Positions 36,001-45,118 are shown, numbered from the stretch's first letter. The stretch is DNA of 64,000 bases from an uncultured Thermotogae bacterium (GCA_913056255.1 CAJXLN010000001.1:48783-112782); one strand, 5' to 3'. Notes: generated by a model not told the origin, from the sequence alone. Numbers and translations: made by a program.

Positions 36001-36554
36001 CTTAATCTGTTCAAATTTTCTTGCACTTCGGCAATTTTCGAAAGTGTTTCCATCTTTCGAGCCTTGTAAATCGCAACGCCCGCTGCCTCTTCGACAAGAT
36101 TTTTTATCTGTTCAGGCGAAGAGTTGACCAAATGTGAGATCTCGCCCTGACCGACTATGGAGTAGAGATCACGTCCTGTGCCAGTTCCCATAAAAATTTT
36201 AGAAATATCTTTCAATCTTGAAGGAGAACCGTTCAAAAAATACGTATTTTTTCCATCTGCAGTGTACACTCTCTCGACGATTATTTCACGAGAACCATCG
36301 GAAAAGAAGGCCTTGACGGATGCCCTATCAGCTCGCTTGAAGTTCGGAGAACCGGCGTAAAGCACGTCGGAGCTTGTGGACATTCTCAAACGAGCATTTG
36401 CTCTTTCGCCAAAAAGCCATCTTACAGCATCCACTACGTTGGACTTCCCGGATCCATTTGGTCCAACTATGCAAGTTATACCTTTTGGAATTTCAAAACT
36501 TGCCTTCGTGGCAAATGACTTGAATCCGCTGAATTCCAGTCTTACAAGTCGCAT
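33030..36554 (-). CDS. smc: Chromosome segregation ATPase SMC
   Basis: Condensin core that organises and separates chromosomes. 1174 residues. Walker A GPNGSGKSNVVDAVRW at about 32-47; long coiled coil; hinge about 480-640 (GLVDVVANLIDIPKDVE...GRRAQNVVVE, LDGQLVASSGTITGGS); second coiled coil; C-terminal signature LSGGERSLVGLAL and Walker B ILDEVDAALDD. Start overlaps the previous gene by 13 bp. Confidence 0.98.
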   Translation of the reverse strand: MRLVRLEFSGFKSFATKASFEIPKGITCIVGPNGSGKSNVVDAVRWLFGERANARLRMSTSSDVLYAGSPNFKRADRASVKAFFSDGSREIIVERVYTADGKNTYFLNGSPSRLKDISKIFMGTGTGRDLYSIVGQGEISHLVNSSPEQIKNLVEEAAGVAIYKARKMETLSKIAEVQENLNRLSDVILEIERTMRSLNLKSKRAKRYMEYEEALKIRKRRYFGHFFFMNSAKLKEVEGKMNEISKTVETLQKELFDLEIQTSELKELSSDEEEEIKRFESELEEYREREKTLSNLKEMYSSVLSKNRSNYVEFVTKKDSMSSELDRNFERLEELKRLISSLEEEKEKFLSQLKKLENTYSDKTEEISRSERKRTEIELRISKLTKERNSLEVARDKAMESVKDLTQRLEVVESQIIEKRTKGEDLQKDLDNVTSEESQAVDTVEKHNEKLNELDDKRKEIERTIETLRKNRDSLNSERMKLSSTREILKRNIEEYVGYSRAVRTVMATHIEGLVDVVANLIDIPKDVEMAVSVLLGRRAQNVVVENSNVARQCVEILKRANAGRATFIPLDIVDLREPSMEASIMSAPGMIGYAFKLVKASRRYERLVNFLFRGDLIVETLEHAISLKKRRDFRSRIVSLDGQLVASSGTITGGSAERTDLVSHKRLLDDTESKIIKISTELKAIDAELANMEVSREIAFKEKNDMERALLKENLALNNSRNDRERLLAQLASLQKEVRELEKFKKDYTRRIEKGKMIVDSSEKRIEEIDLESSELENKLEGDSTESLRRRQEIEKLQEEMIDLKMKINSISERLSGYRKEFSRLSNRVDEIDTEIVKTNVKLEEITKDIKQAKVRFEAAENDLISVRNDMEELFRRSKNSKGSRNETLKKLEELEKEVNSRRKKLERFREELHTLDLEKVSLDSSVEDSLRELIEAGGSKDEAQIVNEEELQTLASEIEDYKRKMKFLGSVDLSSIEEYETVEKRYNDLMTQRSDLEKSYSSLEDVIKRTDEEARLLLIQTLDKINENFKKMISILFMEGSGYLSFMGDGDVLNSPVEINIKLPGKRVQRLYALSGGERSLVGLALIFSLLMITPSAFYILDEVDAALDDFSTQRFVNLLGEYSKSSNFLIMSHNKIVMEKADTLYGITMVNGSSTVIPVEISEFSETNAEA

Positions 36555-37525
36555 CGAGCCATCTCCTTAAGCGAATGAACATATTCCAAAAGCCACTTGT
36601 TAAAAGTGATCTTACAATCTTTCCCATCAACTGCAATTTCTTTAGATGGTAAAAATTCCAGATCGAGATCCCGATTTCTTCCAACGATTTGAGATCTCAA
36701 ATTTGGAGGTCCGAAAACTCTTTTAGCCTCTGTCAAGATCAAATATTTCCTGTAAAGCGCAGATCTCGCTATTTCGCCAAAAGCCGGATGAAAAGGGCCA
36801 CCAACGACGTTTTTCAAAGTCTCCTCATCTTGATACATTCCAATTCTTTCTATAACTATTCTACCATTCAAGAAGATGGCTATCATATCCGAAACCCAAT
36901 CTGAAGCCTCTTCTATGGATTGTGGAACGTAGTGACCAGCGAGGTATTCCCGTTCTAACTCCGTTTTTTTCAGAACAAGGGTTGGATGAATGCGCACACC
37001 ATTTGGTCTTAAATTCGCAACTTCAAAAGATGAAAAAAGAGATTTGGATTTGGTATCTTCAGGAAGTCCTGTCATAAGATGAACGGAGACCCCAATACCT
37101 GCATCTTTTAAAATCTTCACAGCCTTTCGGACATCTTCGACTGTATGGTCACGTTTTGAAGCATCTAAAACATCTTGACACATCGATTGCGCTCCGATCT
37201 CGACATTTACCACACCGTTGGCTTTCAAAAAATCCACATTTCTTACCTCATCTGGACGTGTGGATAATCTTATACCTCTCATGCCCAATTCTTCAACACA
37301 TCTGTACGATTCTATCAATATTTCCTCCCAATTTTCAATGGCGGTAAAAGTACCACCGTAAAGTGCAAGCTCGGAATTCTCATTTCCGTGATAAAATTCG
37401 TAAGCTTTGTAAATCTCATCTTTTACGGATTTCGGAGAGGATTTCATAGTCGCCATCCATTCGTTACAAAATGTACACTTTCGACGACATCCTGCATTTG
37501 GAAAGAAAATTGGAACGATTTTCAA
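36542..37525 (-). CDS. Elp3-like radical SAM protein
   Basis: 327 residues, TTG start overlapping the rnc stop (TTGA), GGAGG eleven bases before. Radical SAM cysteines C13-x3-C17-x2-C20 (GCRRKCTFC). ALYGGTFTAI, RGIRLSTRPDEV, VNVEIGAQSM and GLPEDTKSKS follow the Elp3 core order, and the C-terminal region keeps the Elp3-radical-SAM extension. No acetyltransferase domain. Family members of this size commonly sit between rnc and smc in Thermotogota-like genomes. Likely acts on RNA; substrate unknown. Confidence 0.85.
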   Translation of the reverse strand: MKIVPIFFPNAGCRRKCTFCNEWMATMKSSPKSVKDEIYKAYEFYHGNENSELALYGGTFTAIENWEEILIESYRCVEELGMRGIRLSTRPDEVRNVDFLKANGVVNVEIGAQSMCQDVLDASKRDHTVEDVRKAVKILKDAGIGVSVHLMTGLPEDTKSKSLFSSFEVANLRPNGVRIHPTLVLKKTELEREYLAGHYVPQSIEEASDWVSDMIAIFLNGRIVIERIGMYQDEETLKNVVGGPFHPAFGEIARSALYRKYLILTEAKRVFGPPNLRSQIVGRNRDLDLEFLPSKEIAVDGKDCKITFNKWLLEYVHSLKEMARCDL

Positions 37526-38217
37526 ATTCTCTTAAGCCTCCTGAAAGCCAATTTCGCTGCCATTTGTTCAGCGGATTTCTTGGATCGCCCACTTCCACGT
37601 CCGTAAGAAACTCCATTGATTTTCACTTCAAATGTGTAGGTTTTTTTATGTGCAGGACCTTTTTCATCTATCAATATGTACTCCGGCAAGACACCAAAAC
37701 GCTCTTGAGTGTACTCTTGAAGATCCGTTTTGTAATCGAAAAAAAGTCTCCTTTCAGCAACAGCCTTTATCTTTTCGGTAAGAAGCTTTGAAATGAGAGC
37801 GTAAGTAACATCAAATCCGTAATTCAAAAAGACGGCGGCAATTGTGGACTCAAATACATCTGCAAAAATGGATTCCATATCCTTTTCGGAGGCCAATTCC
37901 AAACTCTTACCGGTAAGGATCAGATTGGAAAGGCCGATTTCCTTGCTCATATCGGATAACACAGGTTCACTTCCAACAACGGCCTTTATCTTGGCCATTT
38001 CTCCCTCAGGCATGCGATCGAAAAGCTCAAAGGTTCGATGAGCTATGGCGAAACCAACGATGGAGTCGCCAAGAAACTCCAAACGCTCGTATGAAGTTGT
38101 CCCTTTCTCATTGGCGTACGAACTGTGAGTCAGTGCCCATTCGAAGTAGTTGGGGAAAGAAGGCTCTCCTTTCAATTCAAGTAACTCAAGCACACGAGAG
38201 ATCAATTCACGTTTCAT
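37522..38217 (-). CDS. rnc: Ribonuclease III
   Basis: Cuts double-stranded RNA in rRNA maturation and mRNA decay. 231 residues. RNase III signature ERLEFLGDSIVG near 44-55, second acidic cluster ESTIAAVF with the catalytic Glu (FADVFESTIAAVFL), and a double-stranded RNA-binding domain from about 160 (DLQEYTQERFG) to GRSKKSAEQMAAKLAF. ATGA overlap with ugpQ upstream. Confidence 0.97.
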   Translation of the reverse strand: MKRELISRVLELLELKGEPSFPNYFEWALTHSSYANEKGTTSYERLEFLGDSIVGFAIAHRTFELFDRMPEGEMAKIKAVVGSEPVLSDMSKEIGLSNLILTGKSLELASEKDMESIFADVFESTIAAVFLNYGFDVTYALISKLLTEKIKAVAERRLFFDYKTDLQEYTQERFGVLPEYILIDEKGPAHKKTYTFEVKINGVSYGRGSGRSKKSAEQMAAKLAFRRLKRI

Positions 38218-38939
38218 CCTTTACGTTCCTTTTTGAAAAACATCGTCGCGCGTTCAACTTCATTCGTTATGATCGCGTACGCACCGTGCTTTTCAACGAA
38301 TACCATGTCCATTTTGGTGTTGGCATCCCAAAACACGATCTTTATTTTCTGATCTCTAGCGAATTCGAGAAAATCATCAAAGCCTTTGAAACTTGCAGCA
38401 ACAACGGGTATGTTGTAAGAAAAAGCCTTGATTTTCAAACTGAGTTCCATGCACGCTTTTAAATTTTTCGCATGTTCTTCATCAAAAAGCATTCCCAATT
38501 TCACATTTTCATCTATCTCTCTCACGTGTACAAGGGTTGAATGATTGAAGGATGAGAGCAAAACTCTCTCGGGATTGTTTCGATTGACAAGATCCAAAAC
38601 TTTTTCCACAAGAGTTGGGTAAGCCACAACGTTGGTTTTAAGTTCGATGTTGATGATCACATTTGAAGGTAGCACATGAAAGACTTCATCAAGAGTGGGC
38701 ATTCTTTGTCCTATTGAATCGTACTTTTCGATCTCATCGAAAGTCGCTTCTTTGATATTTACATGCTTGCCATACGTACGGTACAGACTTTCGTCGTGGC
38801 ATACAACTACCTTCCCGTCTTTCGTGAGATGCACATCCAATTCCACACCATCTGCTCCATAATCGATGGCTTTTTTGAATGCCAAAATCGTGTTTTCCGG
38901 GTACATTCCAGAATATCCTCTATGAGCTAATATGATCAT
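38214..38939 (-). CDS. ugpQ: Glycerophosphodiester phosphodiesterase
   Basis: Hydrolyses glycerophosphodiesters to glycerol-3-phosphate and an alcohol. 241 residues: HRGYSGMYPENT at 6-17 with catalytic His and Glu, DGVELDVHLTKDGKVVVCHDE with metal Glu/Asp and the second His, INIELKTN, and ending VEKHGAYAIITNEVE. No signal peptide, so cytoplasmic, like E. coli UgpQ. It matches the Ugp uptake genes elsewhere in the window although it lies in a housekeeping run. ATGA overlaps on both sides. Confidence 0.93.
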   Translation of the reverse strand: MIILAHRGYSGMYPENTILAFKKAIDYGADGVELDVHLTKDGKVVVCHDESLYRTYGKHVNIKEATFDEIEKYDSIGQRMPTLDEVFHVLPSNVIINIELKTNVVAYPTLVEKVLDLVNRNNPERVLLSSFNHSTLVHVREIDENVKLGMLFDEEHAKNLKACMELSLKIKAFSYNIPVVAASFKGFDDFLEFARDQKIKIVFWDANTKMDMVFVEKHGAYAIITNEVERATMFFKKERKG

Positions 38940-39571
38940 ACTAACACCTCCATAAGGTTTCCCTTGTACGCATGGCGAATAAAGGACGCATACGTCAACG
39001 GACAGCTTTCATTGAACAATTTTGCAACCGCTATCGCGTATTCTCTGATCTCGTACTGTGCGTGTTTGTCAGCACGAAGGTTTAAAAAATTCATGAGACT
39101 TCGCGCGTTAACAGTCCAGTACCATTCCGTGTACAGGCTCATGGGAAGTACCATACGCGCCACTTCTCGATTCACACCCGATTTCAAAAGAGATTTGTAA
39201 GTTTCAAAGGCATCGTGCATGGCACTTCTCATGATCTCTACCGAATCTTTTGCCCTCTCTTCGTTTGGAAGATAAAATTCTTCTTCAAATTCCGTAAATC
39301 GTCCCGAACGTTCACTGAAAGATCCCATTCTGTGCCTGAACCATTGCCTTGCAACGAATATCGGAGCTTTCACGTAAAAAGTAAAAACGATGTGTTCAAA
39401 TGGAGATTCATGCCCGTTTATCATTAAGGTTCTTATGAGTTTCTTATTCCCCTCGGGATTTGACTCGGACATGTACGATATCCTTGCACTCCTTACAGCG
39501 GCTTCATCCCCTCCAAAGATGTCGATCAATTCAACGAAGCCTTTGTCCAAAACGTCAATCTTTTTCTTCAC
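38936..39571 (-). CDS. thyX: FAD-dependent thymidylate synthase
   Basis: Makes dTMP from dUMP with methylenetetrahydrofolate and reduced flavin. 211 residues, GTG six bases after GGAGGG. ThyX motif RHRMGSFSERSGRF (RHRxxSxxxxSxR) near 78-91; LMINGHESPFEH before it and NARSLMNFLNLRADKHAQYEIR after it are family hallmarks. The flavin enzyme replaces ThyA and dihydrofolate reductase, common in thermophilic anaerobes. Overlaps the regulator gene by 17 bp. Confidence 0.97.
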   Translation of the reverse strand: MKKKIDVLDKGFVELIDIFGGDEAAVRSARISYMSESNPEGNKKLIRTLMINGHESPFEHIVFTFYVKAPIFVARQWFRHRMGSFSERSGRFTEFEEEFYLPNEERAKDSVEIMRSAMHDAFETYKSLLKSGVNREVARMVLPMSLYTEWYWTVNARSLMNFLNLRADKHAQYEIREYAIAVAKLFNESCPLTYASFIRHAYKGNLMEVLV

Positions 39572-40880
39572 TTTCTTCCCTCCATTGATTCAGCTTGTTG
39601 TGCAAAGTACTCAAGCCAATACCGAGAGCCTTGGCACTTTGTGTTTTGTTTCCATCGAAATGCTCAAGAGTTGCCTCTATCAAAAGCCTTTCCGCATCTT
39701 CCAATTTCATTCCAATTGGTATTCGAATATGACTCGTTTTAGATCCCACGATTTTTGGAGGAAGATCATCCACATCCACTTTGTCACTTTTAGAGAAAAC
39801 TATCGCGGATCTAACTATGTTTTGGAGTTCGCGTACATTGCCGGGAAAAGAATACTCTTTTAAAGTTTCCACGGCCTTTTCGGTAAAAGACTTGAATTTC
39901 ATTCCCATTTGATTTGAAAAGATTCGTGCAAAATGATCGACGAGCATGGGAATATCTTCAGCCCTTTCTCTGAGAGGTGGCACTTCTATCTTGACCACGT
40001 TGATTCTGTAATAAAGATCTTCTCTGAAATTTCCATTTTTTACTTCTTCTTCTAAATCTTTGTTGGTAGCGGATATCACGCGAACATCCACTTGATTTGA
40101 TTTGAGACTTCCGAGTCTCTCTATCTCAGAAGTCTCAAGCACTCTCAACAGTTTGACCTGCACGGACATGGGAAGATCGCCGATTTCATCCAAAAAGAGT
40201 ACACCATTGTCTGCAAGTTCGAATTTCCCGGGCTTTGACTTCATGGCACCGGTAAAAGCACCCTTTTCGTATCCAAAGAGTTCGGATTCAAAAAGATCTG
40301 ATGGTATCGCTCCACAGTTCACCGCCACAAAAGGGCCTTTTGAACGTTCGCTTAGCTCCCAAATGGAGCGTGCCACCAATTCTTTACCCGTTCCTGATTT
40401 CCCTTGCACAAGAACGGTGATGTTTCTTGAAGCTATGGTTTTAATGGTGTCTCTTAGCTTCCTCATTGCAGAACTTTCACCAACCAATTTCGTTGGCAAT
40501 TTCAGAGAAAGATTTTCGATCTTAAGGGCACGACTTTCCAAGGCACGACCGACTTCAGTTGTGAGGCTTGCGAGTTCAAAAGGCTTCGGTATGAAGTTGA
40601 AAGCTCCCATCTGCACAGCTTTAACCGCAACGTTTATATCTCCATGTGCGCTGATAACTATGACCATCGATCTTTCGAGCAAAGTTTCCATGATGTCCAT
40701 TCCGTTACCGTCTGGAAGCATGATGTCCAAAATGACAAGCTCATAACAATTCTCACGTACGCTTTTCAGAGCATCGGAAATGGTTTTTACACCTTTCACT
40801 TCGTATCCTTCTATTTTCAAAGCCTTACATATCAACCGGTTTAAGCTTTCATCATCTTCGATAACGAGTATCTTAGCCAT
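39555..40880 (-). CDS. Sigma-54-dependent response regulator, NtrC family
   Basis: 441 residues from ATG 40880 (MAKILVIEDDE), which overlaps the end of the kinase gene. Receiver domain with Asp in VILDIMLPDG near 51; AAA+ domain with GKSGTGKELVA, sigma-54 contact loop GAFTGA and Walker B GVLFLDEIGDLP; C-terminal Fis-type helix-turn-helix (NKTQSAKALGIGLSTLHNKL). Activates sigma-54 promoters on phosphorylation by the adjacent kinase. Targets unknown; no clear sigma-54 promoter was spotted here. Confidence 0.95.
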   Translation of the reverse strand: MAKILVIEDDESLNRLICKALKIEGYEVKGVKTISDALKSVRENCYELVILDIMLPDGNGMDIMETLLERSMVIVISAHGDINVAVKAVQMGAFNFIPKPFELASLTTEVGRALESRALKIENLSLKLPTKLVGESSAMRKLRDTIKTIASRNITVLVQGKSGTGKELVARSIWELSERSKGPFVAVNCGAIPSDLFESELFGYEKGAFTGAMKSKPGKFELADNGVLFLDEIGDLPMSVQVKLLRVLETSEIERLGSLKSNQVDVRVISATNKDLEEEVKNGNFREDLYYRINVVKIEVPPLRERAEDIPMLVDHFARIFSNQMGMKFKSFTEKAVETLKEYSFPGNVRELQNIVRSAIVFSKSDKVDVDDLPPKIVGSKTSHIRIPIGMKLEDAERLLIEATLEHFDGNKTQSAKALGIGLSTLHNKLNQWREESEEKD

Positions 40881-42237
40881 TTTCATCATCGGATATCGGA
40901 ATTCGCATTTCTACGATGGTTCCCTCACCTTCCTTACTTTTCACATCGACTTTGCCACCATGTGAATTTATAACTCTCTTGACTATGCTCATTCCCAAGC
41001 CGGTTCCTCCACTTTTAAGAGTGAAAAATGGTTCAAAAACGTAATCGACGGAATCTGGAGGTATTCCAATACCGTTATCCTTAAAAGTTAGAAGAACGAT
41101 ATTCGAATTTCTCTCAACTCTCACTTCGATCTTTCCATTTTCTTTACAGGCATCCATACCATTCACAAGCACATTTAAAAATGCGGAATTCAACGTGTTT
41201 GCATCTCCAAATATAGGGATGTTCTTTTCTTCGATGTTCAGATCAATTGCTATTTTACGATCCCGAGCGCGTATTCTGGCTAATTTTACGGATTCTTTCA
41301 CAACATCCACAATGTTAACAGGCTTGAGTTCAAAATGAGGATTTGAGAATTCAAGAAAACCTTTCGATCTTTCTTCGAGACGTCTAACCTCTTTGTCCAG
41401 TATCTCAAGCGTTTCAGATACGTCTGGATTTACATCACCAAGCTGACGTTTCAAAAGCTGCACTGAAAGCTTTAGAGAAGCTACCGGCGTCTTTATTTCA
41501 TGGGCAACTGAAGCGGTCATTTTACCCAAAAGGGCGAGACTTTCAGATCGCGTTAGGGCATTCTCGAGATTAAAAACCTCTGTAACATCATTTAAGACGT
41601 AGAGTGTGACGAACTTATCGGATAATTCCATCTGAACTTCTCGAACCAAAAGTCGTTTTCCGATCTTTTTTGCCAGAATAACCCTTTTCGTTTCGTCAAA
41701 AATTATGCCGTAAAATCTCAAGAAATCGTTGAATTTCTCGTTTTTCCATCTGGATCTGCGAGTCGAAAATATCTTTTCTGCTCCCTCGTTCATCGTGAGA
41801 ATCTCACCTGTGTCCATTACCGTAATGAGCCCTTCTTCTAAAGACTCAACTATATTTTTATATTCGTTGTACGTCTCAAGAAGTCCGTCGCGCTCCCTGT
41901 TCAGCGTTTCGGCAAGCCTGTCTACTTCTTTAAGAATGTCACCCAATTCACCTTTCAGTCCAAACATTCGTGCCGGTTTCAATGTGAGAGTTGTGCGCTT
42001 TACACGATTCATAAGGGAGATCAACGGTCCATCAAGAAACCGAAAAACGAACATAGATGCGACGAAATAGAAAGCCAAATCGAGTGCACCAATGATCACC
42101 CAATAAAGAATGCAAGGTGGGAAAAAGATGATGTATATGAAAAACTCCACCGCTCCAACGAGTGAAATTGAAAGAATGATCGTCTTTATTCCCAAAGATG
42201 TATGACTTTCGGATTTAGAAAATGGCCATACTCTCAA
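40873..42237 (-). CDS. Sensor histidine kinase
   Basis: 454 residues, TTG start (no strong ribosome site, probably coupled to fabG five bases upstream). Two membrane segments in the first 70 residues, HAMP-like linker, PAS domain about 115-210 (NIVESLEEGLITVMDTGEIL), HisKA phosphorylation site SVAHEIKTPVASLK, ATPase with N-box NALNTLNSAFLNVLVNG-like region (shown as LNSAFLNVLVNGMDAC), KDNGIGIPP and GGTGLGMSIVKR. Cognate to the NtrC-type regulator next to it; signal unknown. Confidence 0.94.
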   Translation of the reverse strand: MRVWPFSKSESHTSLGIKTIILSISLVGAVEFFIYIIFFPPCILYWVIIGALDLAFYFVASMFVFRFLDGPLISLMNRVKRTTLTLKPARMFGLKGELGDILKEVDRLAETLNRERDGLLETYNEYKNIVESLEEGLITVMDTGEILTMNEGAEKIFSTRRSRWKNEKFNDFLRFYGIIFDETKRVILAKKIGKRLLVREVQMELSDKFVTLYVLNDVTEVFNLENALTRSESLALLGKMTASVAHEIKTPVASLKLSVQLLKRQLGDVNPDVSETLEILDKEVRRLEERSKGFLEFSNPHFELKPVNIVDVVKESVKLARIRARDRKIAIDLNIEEKNIPIFGDANTLNSAFLNVLVNGMDACKENGKIEVRVERNSNIVLLTFKDNGIGIPPDSVDYVFEPFFTLKSGGTGLGMSIVKRVINSHGGKVDVKSKEGEGTIVEMRIPISDDENG

Positions 42238-42241
42238 TTTC

Positions 42242-42943
42242 TCACATCACCATTCCACCATCCACGTTGATGACCTGTCCCGTTACGTAAGAAGCCGCAT
42301 CTGAGATCAGAAATCTCACAACCTCAGCCACTTCTTGTGCTTTCCCGTATCTTCCAACTGGAATCATCTGCAAATATTTAGATTTGTGGCTTTCATCCAA
42401 CCCTGAAGTCATATCGGTTTCGATGAATCCTGGAGCCACAGCGTTAACCCGAATGTTTTTCCTCGCGTATTCTTTGGCAACACTTTTTGTGAAGGCTATA
42501 ATTCCACCTTTCGAAGCGGCGTAATTCGACTGTCCTGCAGAACCAACAATTCCCACTATGGATGCTATATTGACGATCACGCCCTTGCTTTTAATCATAT
42601 CGCGTATCACCGCACGTGTCATTTGAAAAGTTCCTGTGAGGTTGACATCTATGACTTTCGACCACTCATCATCTTTCATTCGAAGAAGAAGATCATCCGC
42701 CACTACACCGGCATTGTTCACCAAAACCTTGATCTCACCGAGTTCTCTTGCCGTTTTCACAGTTAAATCAACATCGGATTGATGCCTCACGTCTGCTTTG
42801 ATCACGTGTGCCTTCGTTTTGATCAAATCTCTGGGTGAATGAACGTAAGTCGCAATTACAGTGTAACCATCTTGCAGCAAATTTTGAACGATGGCAAATC
42901 CTATTCCTCTACTTCCACCTGTTACGATCGCGACATTTGCCAT
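42242..42943 (-). CDS. fabG: 3-oxoacyl-ACP reductase family SDR
   Basis: NADPH-dependent short-chain dehydrogenase of fatty-acid synthesis. 233 residues, ATG after GGAGGTTTAGGT. Nucleotide motif TGGSRGIGFAI at 8-18, VNNAGVVADD, catalytic Ser in IVNIASIVGIVGSAGQ, YAASKGG with Tyr and Lys, and the C-terminal VDGGMVM. No other fab gene is adjacent, so a wider reductase role is possible. Confidence 0.9.
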   Translation of the reverse strand: MANVAIVTGGSRGIGFAIVQNLLQDGYTVIATYVHSPRDLIKTKAHVIKADVRHQSDVDLTVKTARELGEIKVLVNNAGVVADDLLLRMKDDEWSKVIDVNLTGTFQMTRAVIRDMIKSKGVIVNIASIVGIVGSAGQSNYAASKGGIIAFTKSVAKEYARKNIRVNAVAPGFIETDMTSGLDESHKSKYLQMIPVGRYGKAQEVAEVVRFLISDAASYVTGQVINVDGGMVM

Positions 42944-42945
42944 AC

Positions 42946-43716
42946 CTAAACCTCCAATCTGATCTCTGATTTTGCACGAACTTTCAAAAGATCAGCTGCC
43001 CTGACACCCCTTGAGAAGACTTCGATGTATTCTCCGATCCCTTCACGTATCATGAGTTCTCCTACTTGACCATCTCGCTCATCAAAAGCTATGAATGCCT
43101 TCTTCCCATTCAGTTTAACTCGATCCCCCATTTCCAAGCCAATGCGGGTTAAAAACTCATGGGGAATATTTGTCTCTATACATCCCAAACCATTCACGAA
43201 AGAAACATCTCCCTTGATAGTATTTCCATCCACCCGAGCTCGCTTGTGTTTTAAATTGTAGTACGTCATGTACAGATCTCCAACCTCTTTAAAATCCATT
43301 CCAGCTGCGAGTTTCGCGGTTGTTGGAACCAAAACATCAAGCGTGGAATGCATAAAAGATGGAGAAAAGCCAGATGGCATATCTATTCGCCTTATCTGGC
43401 GAATTCCAAATCTTTCTATTGCCGAGGTGAACACGCCATTGTCAAAACCAACAAAGATTTTGCCATCTTTTGTGATCATCGCAATCGGTACGTACGAGCT
43501 TTCGTTAAAACTGCTGACGCAGGCAAGAAAAATGGTATTTTTTTCCATGTAAAAGGCGAAGCGCTCGAGCACACTTGAAGCTGTGTAAAGATCACCAAGA
43601 TCGATCGTCTCAAAGATTTTCATCACTTTTTGATCAGGTGCAAGAGACATGAGCTTGGCTCTCACGATCTCCATAAAAAGTTCGTCACGTCCATGATCGC
43701 TAAGGATAACTATCAT
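42946..43716 (-). CDS. SAM hydroxide adenosyltransferase (DUF62 family)
   Basis: Splits S-adenosylmethionine with water to adenosine and methionine; related to chlorinase/fluorinase. 256 residues from ATG 43716; a longer frame to 43779 overlaps the upstream gene. N-terminal domain: VILSDHGRDELF, APDQKVMKIFETIDLGDLYTASSVL, and GFDNGVFT; C-terminal beta domain starting near 170 with INGLGCIETNI-like segment (VNGLGCIETNI). The halide-selective residues cannot be judged without structure, so hydrolase activity is the family default. Confidence 0.85.
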   Translation of the reverse strand: MIVILSDHGRDELFMEIVRAKLMSLAPDQKVMKIFETIDLGDLYTASSVLERFAFYMEKNTIFLACVSSFNESSYVPIAMITKDGKIFVGFDNGVFTSAIERFGIRQIRRIDMPSGFSPSFMHSTLDVLVPTTAKLAAGMDFKEVGDLYMTYYNLKHKRARVDGNTIKGDVSFVNGLGCIETNIPHEFLTRIGLEMGDRVKLNGKKAFIAFDERDGQVGELMIREGIGEYIEVFSRGVRAADLLKVRAKSEIRLEV

Positions 43717-43720
43717 GGGA

Positions 43721-45076
43721 TTACGCCTTCTTTTTGGCCACATTCGCGGCAACCAATACGGGATCCCAAACGGGGGCAAAAGGCGGTGCGTATGAGAGAT
43801 CTAAGCTTGACAAAGTTTCAAGATCCATTCCTGCCGTTATGGCAGATGAGAGCACATCTATGCGTTTGGAAATGTCAGAACCGGCCATTTGAGATCCAAG
43901 AATTCTTCCGGTTCCTTTCTCATAAACGAGCATCACGTGGACGGGAGCGCTACCTGGATAGTAATGCGCTTTGGAAATCGAACGCACGAGCGTCATCCCT
44001 GCTTTGAAGCGGGTTGAAGCTTCTTTGTAAGTCAAACCAGTCCGGGCGTATTCAATGTTGAAGATTTTGGTAACGGTCGTTCCAATAACACCCATGAACT
44101 CTTCAGATCTGCCTGCTGCATTTTTTCCCGCCACTCTTCCCATTTTATTCGCAGTCGTTCCGAGCGGTATGTAAGTTTCTTCGCCCGTTAGCCTGTTATG
44201 AGTTGCGGCACAGTCACCACACGCATAAATGCCTTCAAAGTTCGTTTCCATCTTCGAATTAACCGATATGGCATTTCGAACCCCGAGTTGAACGCCACAG
44301 GATTTGGCAAGCTCCACTTCAGGTGTTACACCTACCGCTACGAGCAACATATCCGTTTCTATCACACCGTTTGTCGTACTCAGTCTCACAGATTTTTCTC
44401 CGCTCTCGACTAATTTGAGTTGTGTGGAGGTCATGAGCTTAACGTGATTCCTGATCAATTCTTCCTCTACGAGTTCGCTCATCTGCGAATCGGCATTTGG
44501 CATCACATGATCCATCATCTCAACGATCACCACGTTGATCCCGTTGGCCGCAAGAGCTTCGGCCATTTCCAATCCTACGTATCCTCCACCCAAAATAACC
44601 GCATTCTTTGAATTGCTGTTTTTGATGAACTTTTTGAGTCTTATGGCGTCTCCAAGTGTCCTGACGTTGAAGATCCTATCATCGATTTCCAAACCGTCTA
44701 TTTGTGGAATCGTGGAACGAGCGCCTGAGGAAATGATCAACTTATCAAAATACACGTTGCTATCCTCAAGGGATTCCATATTTTTCACACTTAAACTCTT
44801 ATTTACCGGATCTATTGATGTGATCTCATGAAGAGTCCTTACATCTACTCCTTTACTCTTCTTGAAAGCTTCCGGTGTGAACATGATGAGATCTTTATAA
44901 TTTTCAGTGATCCCCTCAATGTAATATGGAATACCACATCCACCGTAAGATATGAATTTATCCTTTTCGAACAGAACAACTTTGAATTCACTATTTTCTC
45001 TTACCACAGCTGCAGCAGCGCTCGTTCCTGCAGCCACTCCTCCTATTACAGCGACATCGATTTTCTCTTCTTTCAC
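43721..45076 (-). CDS. CoA-disulfide reductase / NADH oxidase-type flavoprotein
   Basis: FAD and NAD(P)H enzyme of the single-cysteine group. About 451 residues; GTG 45076 is preferred because GAGGTG stands six bases before it. FAD motif GGVAAGTSAAAA; redox Cys in SYGGCGIPYYIEG; NAD motif ILGGGYVGLEMAEAL; second FAD site IYACGDCAATHN; C-terminal LSYAPPFAPVWDP with the Tyr seen in CoA-disulfide reductases. Could reduce CoA disulfide, polysulfide or oxygen. A TATAAT stands at 45099-45094 upstream on the minus strand. First gene of the long run down to 29.7 kb. Confidence 0.88.
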   Translation of the reverse strand: MKEEKIDVAVIGGVAAGTSAAAAVVRENSEFKVVLFEKDKFISYGGCGIPYYIEGITENYKDLIMFTPEAFKKSKGVDVRTLHEITSIDPVNKSLSVKNMESLEDSNVYFDKLIISSGARSTIPQIDGLEIDDRIFNVRTLGDAIRLKKFIKNSNSKNAVILGGGYVGLEMAEALAANGINVVIVEMMDHVMPNADSQMSELVEEELIRNHVKLMTSTQLKLVESGEKSVRLSTTNGVIETDMLLVAVGVTPEVELAKSCGVQLGVRNAISVNSKMETNFEGIYACGDCAATHNRLTGEETYIPLGTTANKMGRVAGKNAAGRSEEFMGVIGTTVTKIFNIEYARTGLTYKEASTRFKAGMTLVRSISKAHYYPGSAPVHVMLVYEKGTGRILGSQMAGSDISKRIDVLSSAITAGMDLETLSSLDLSYAPPFAPVWDPVLVAANVAKKKA

Positions 45077-45118
45077 ATTCTTCACCTCGTTGAATTATAT
45101 CATCTGTGCTCGAACCAT

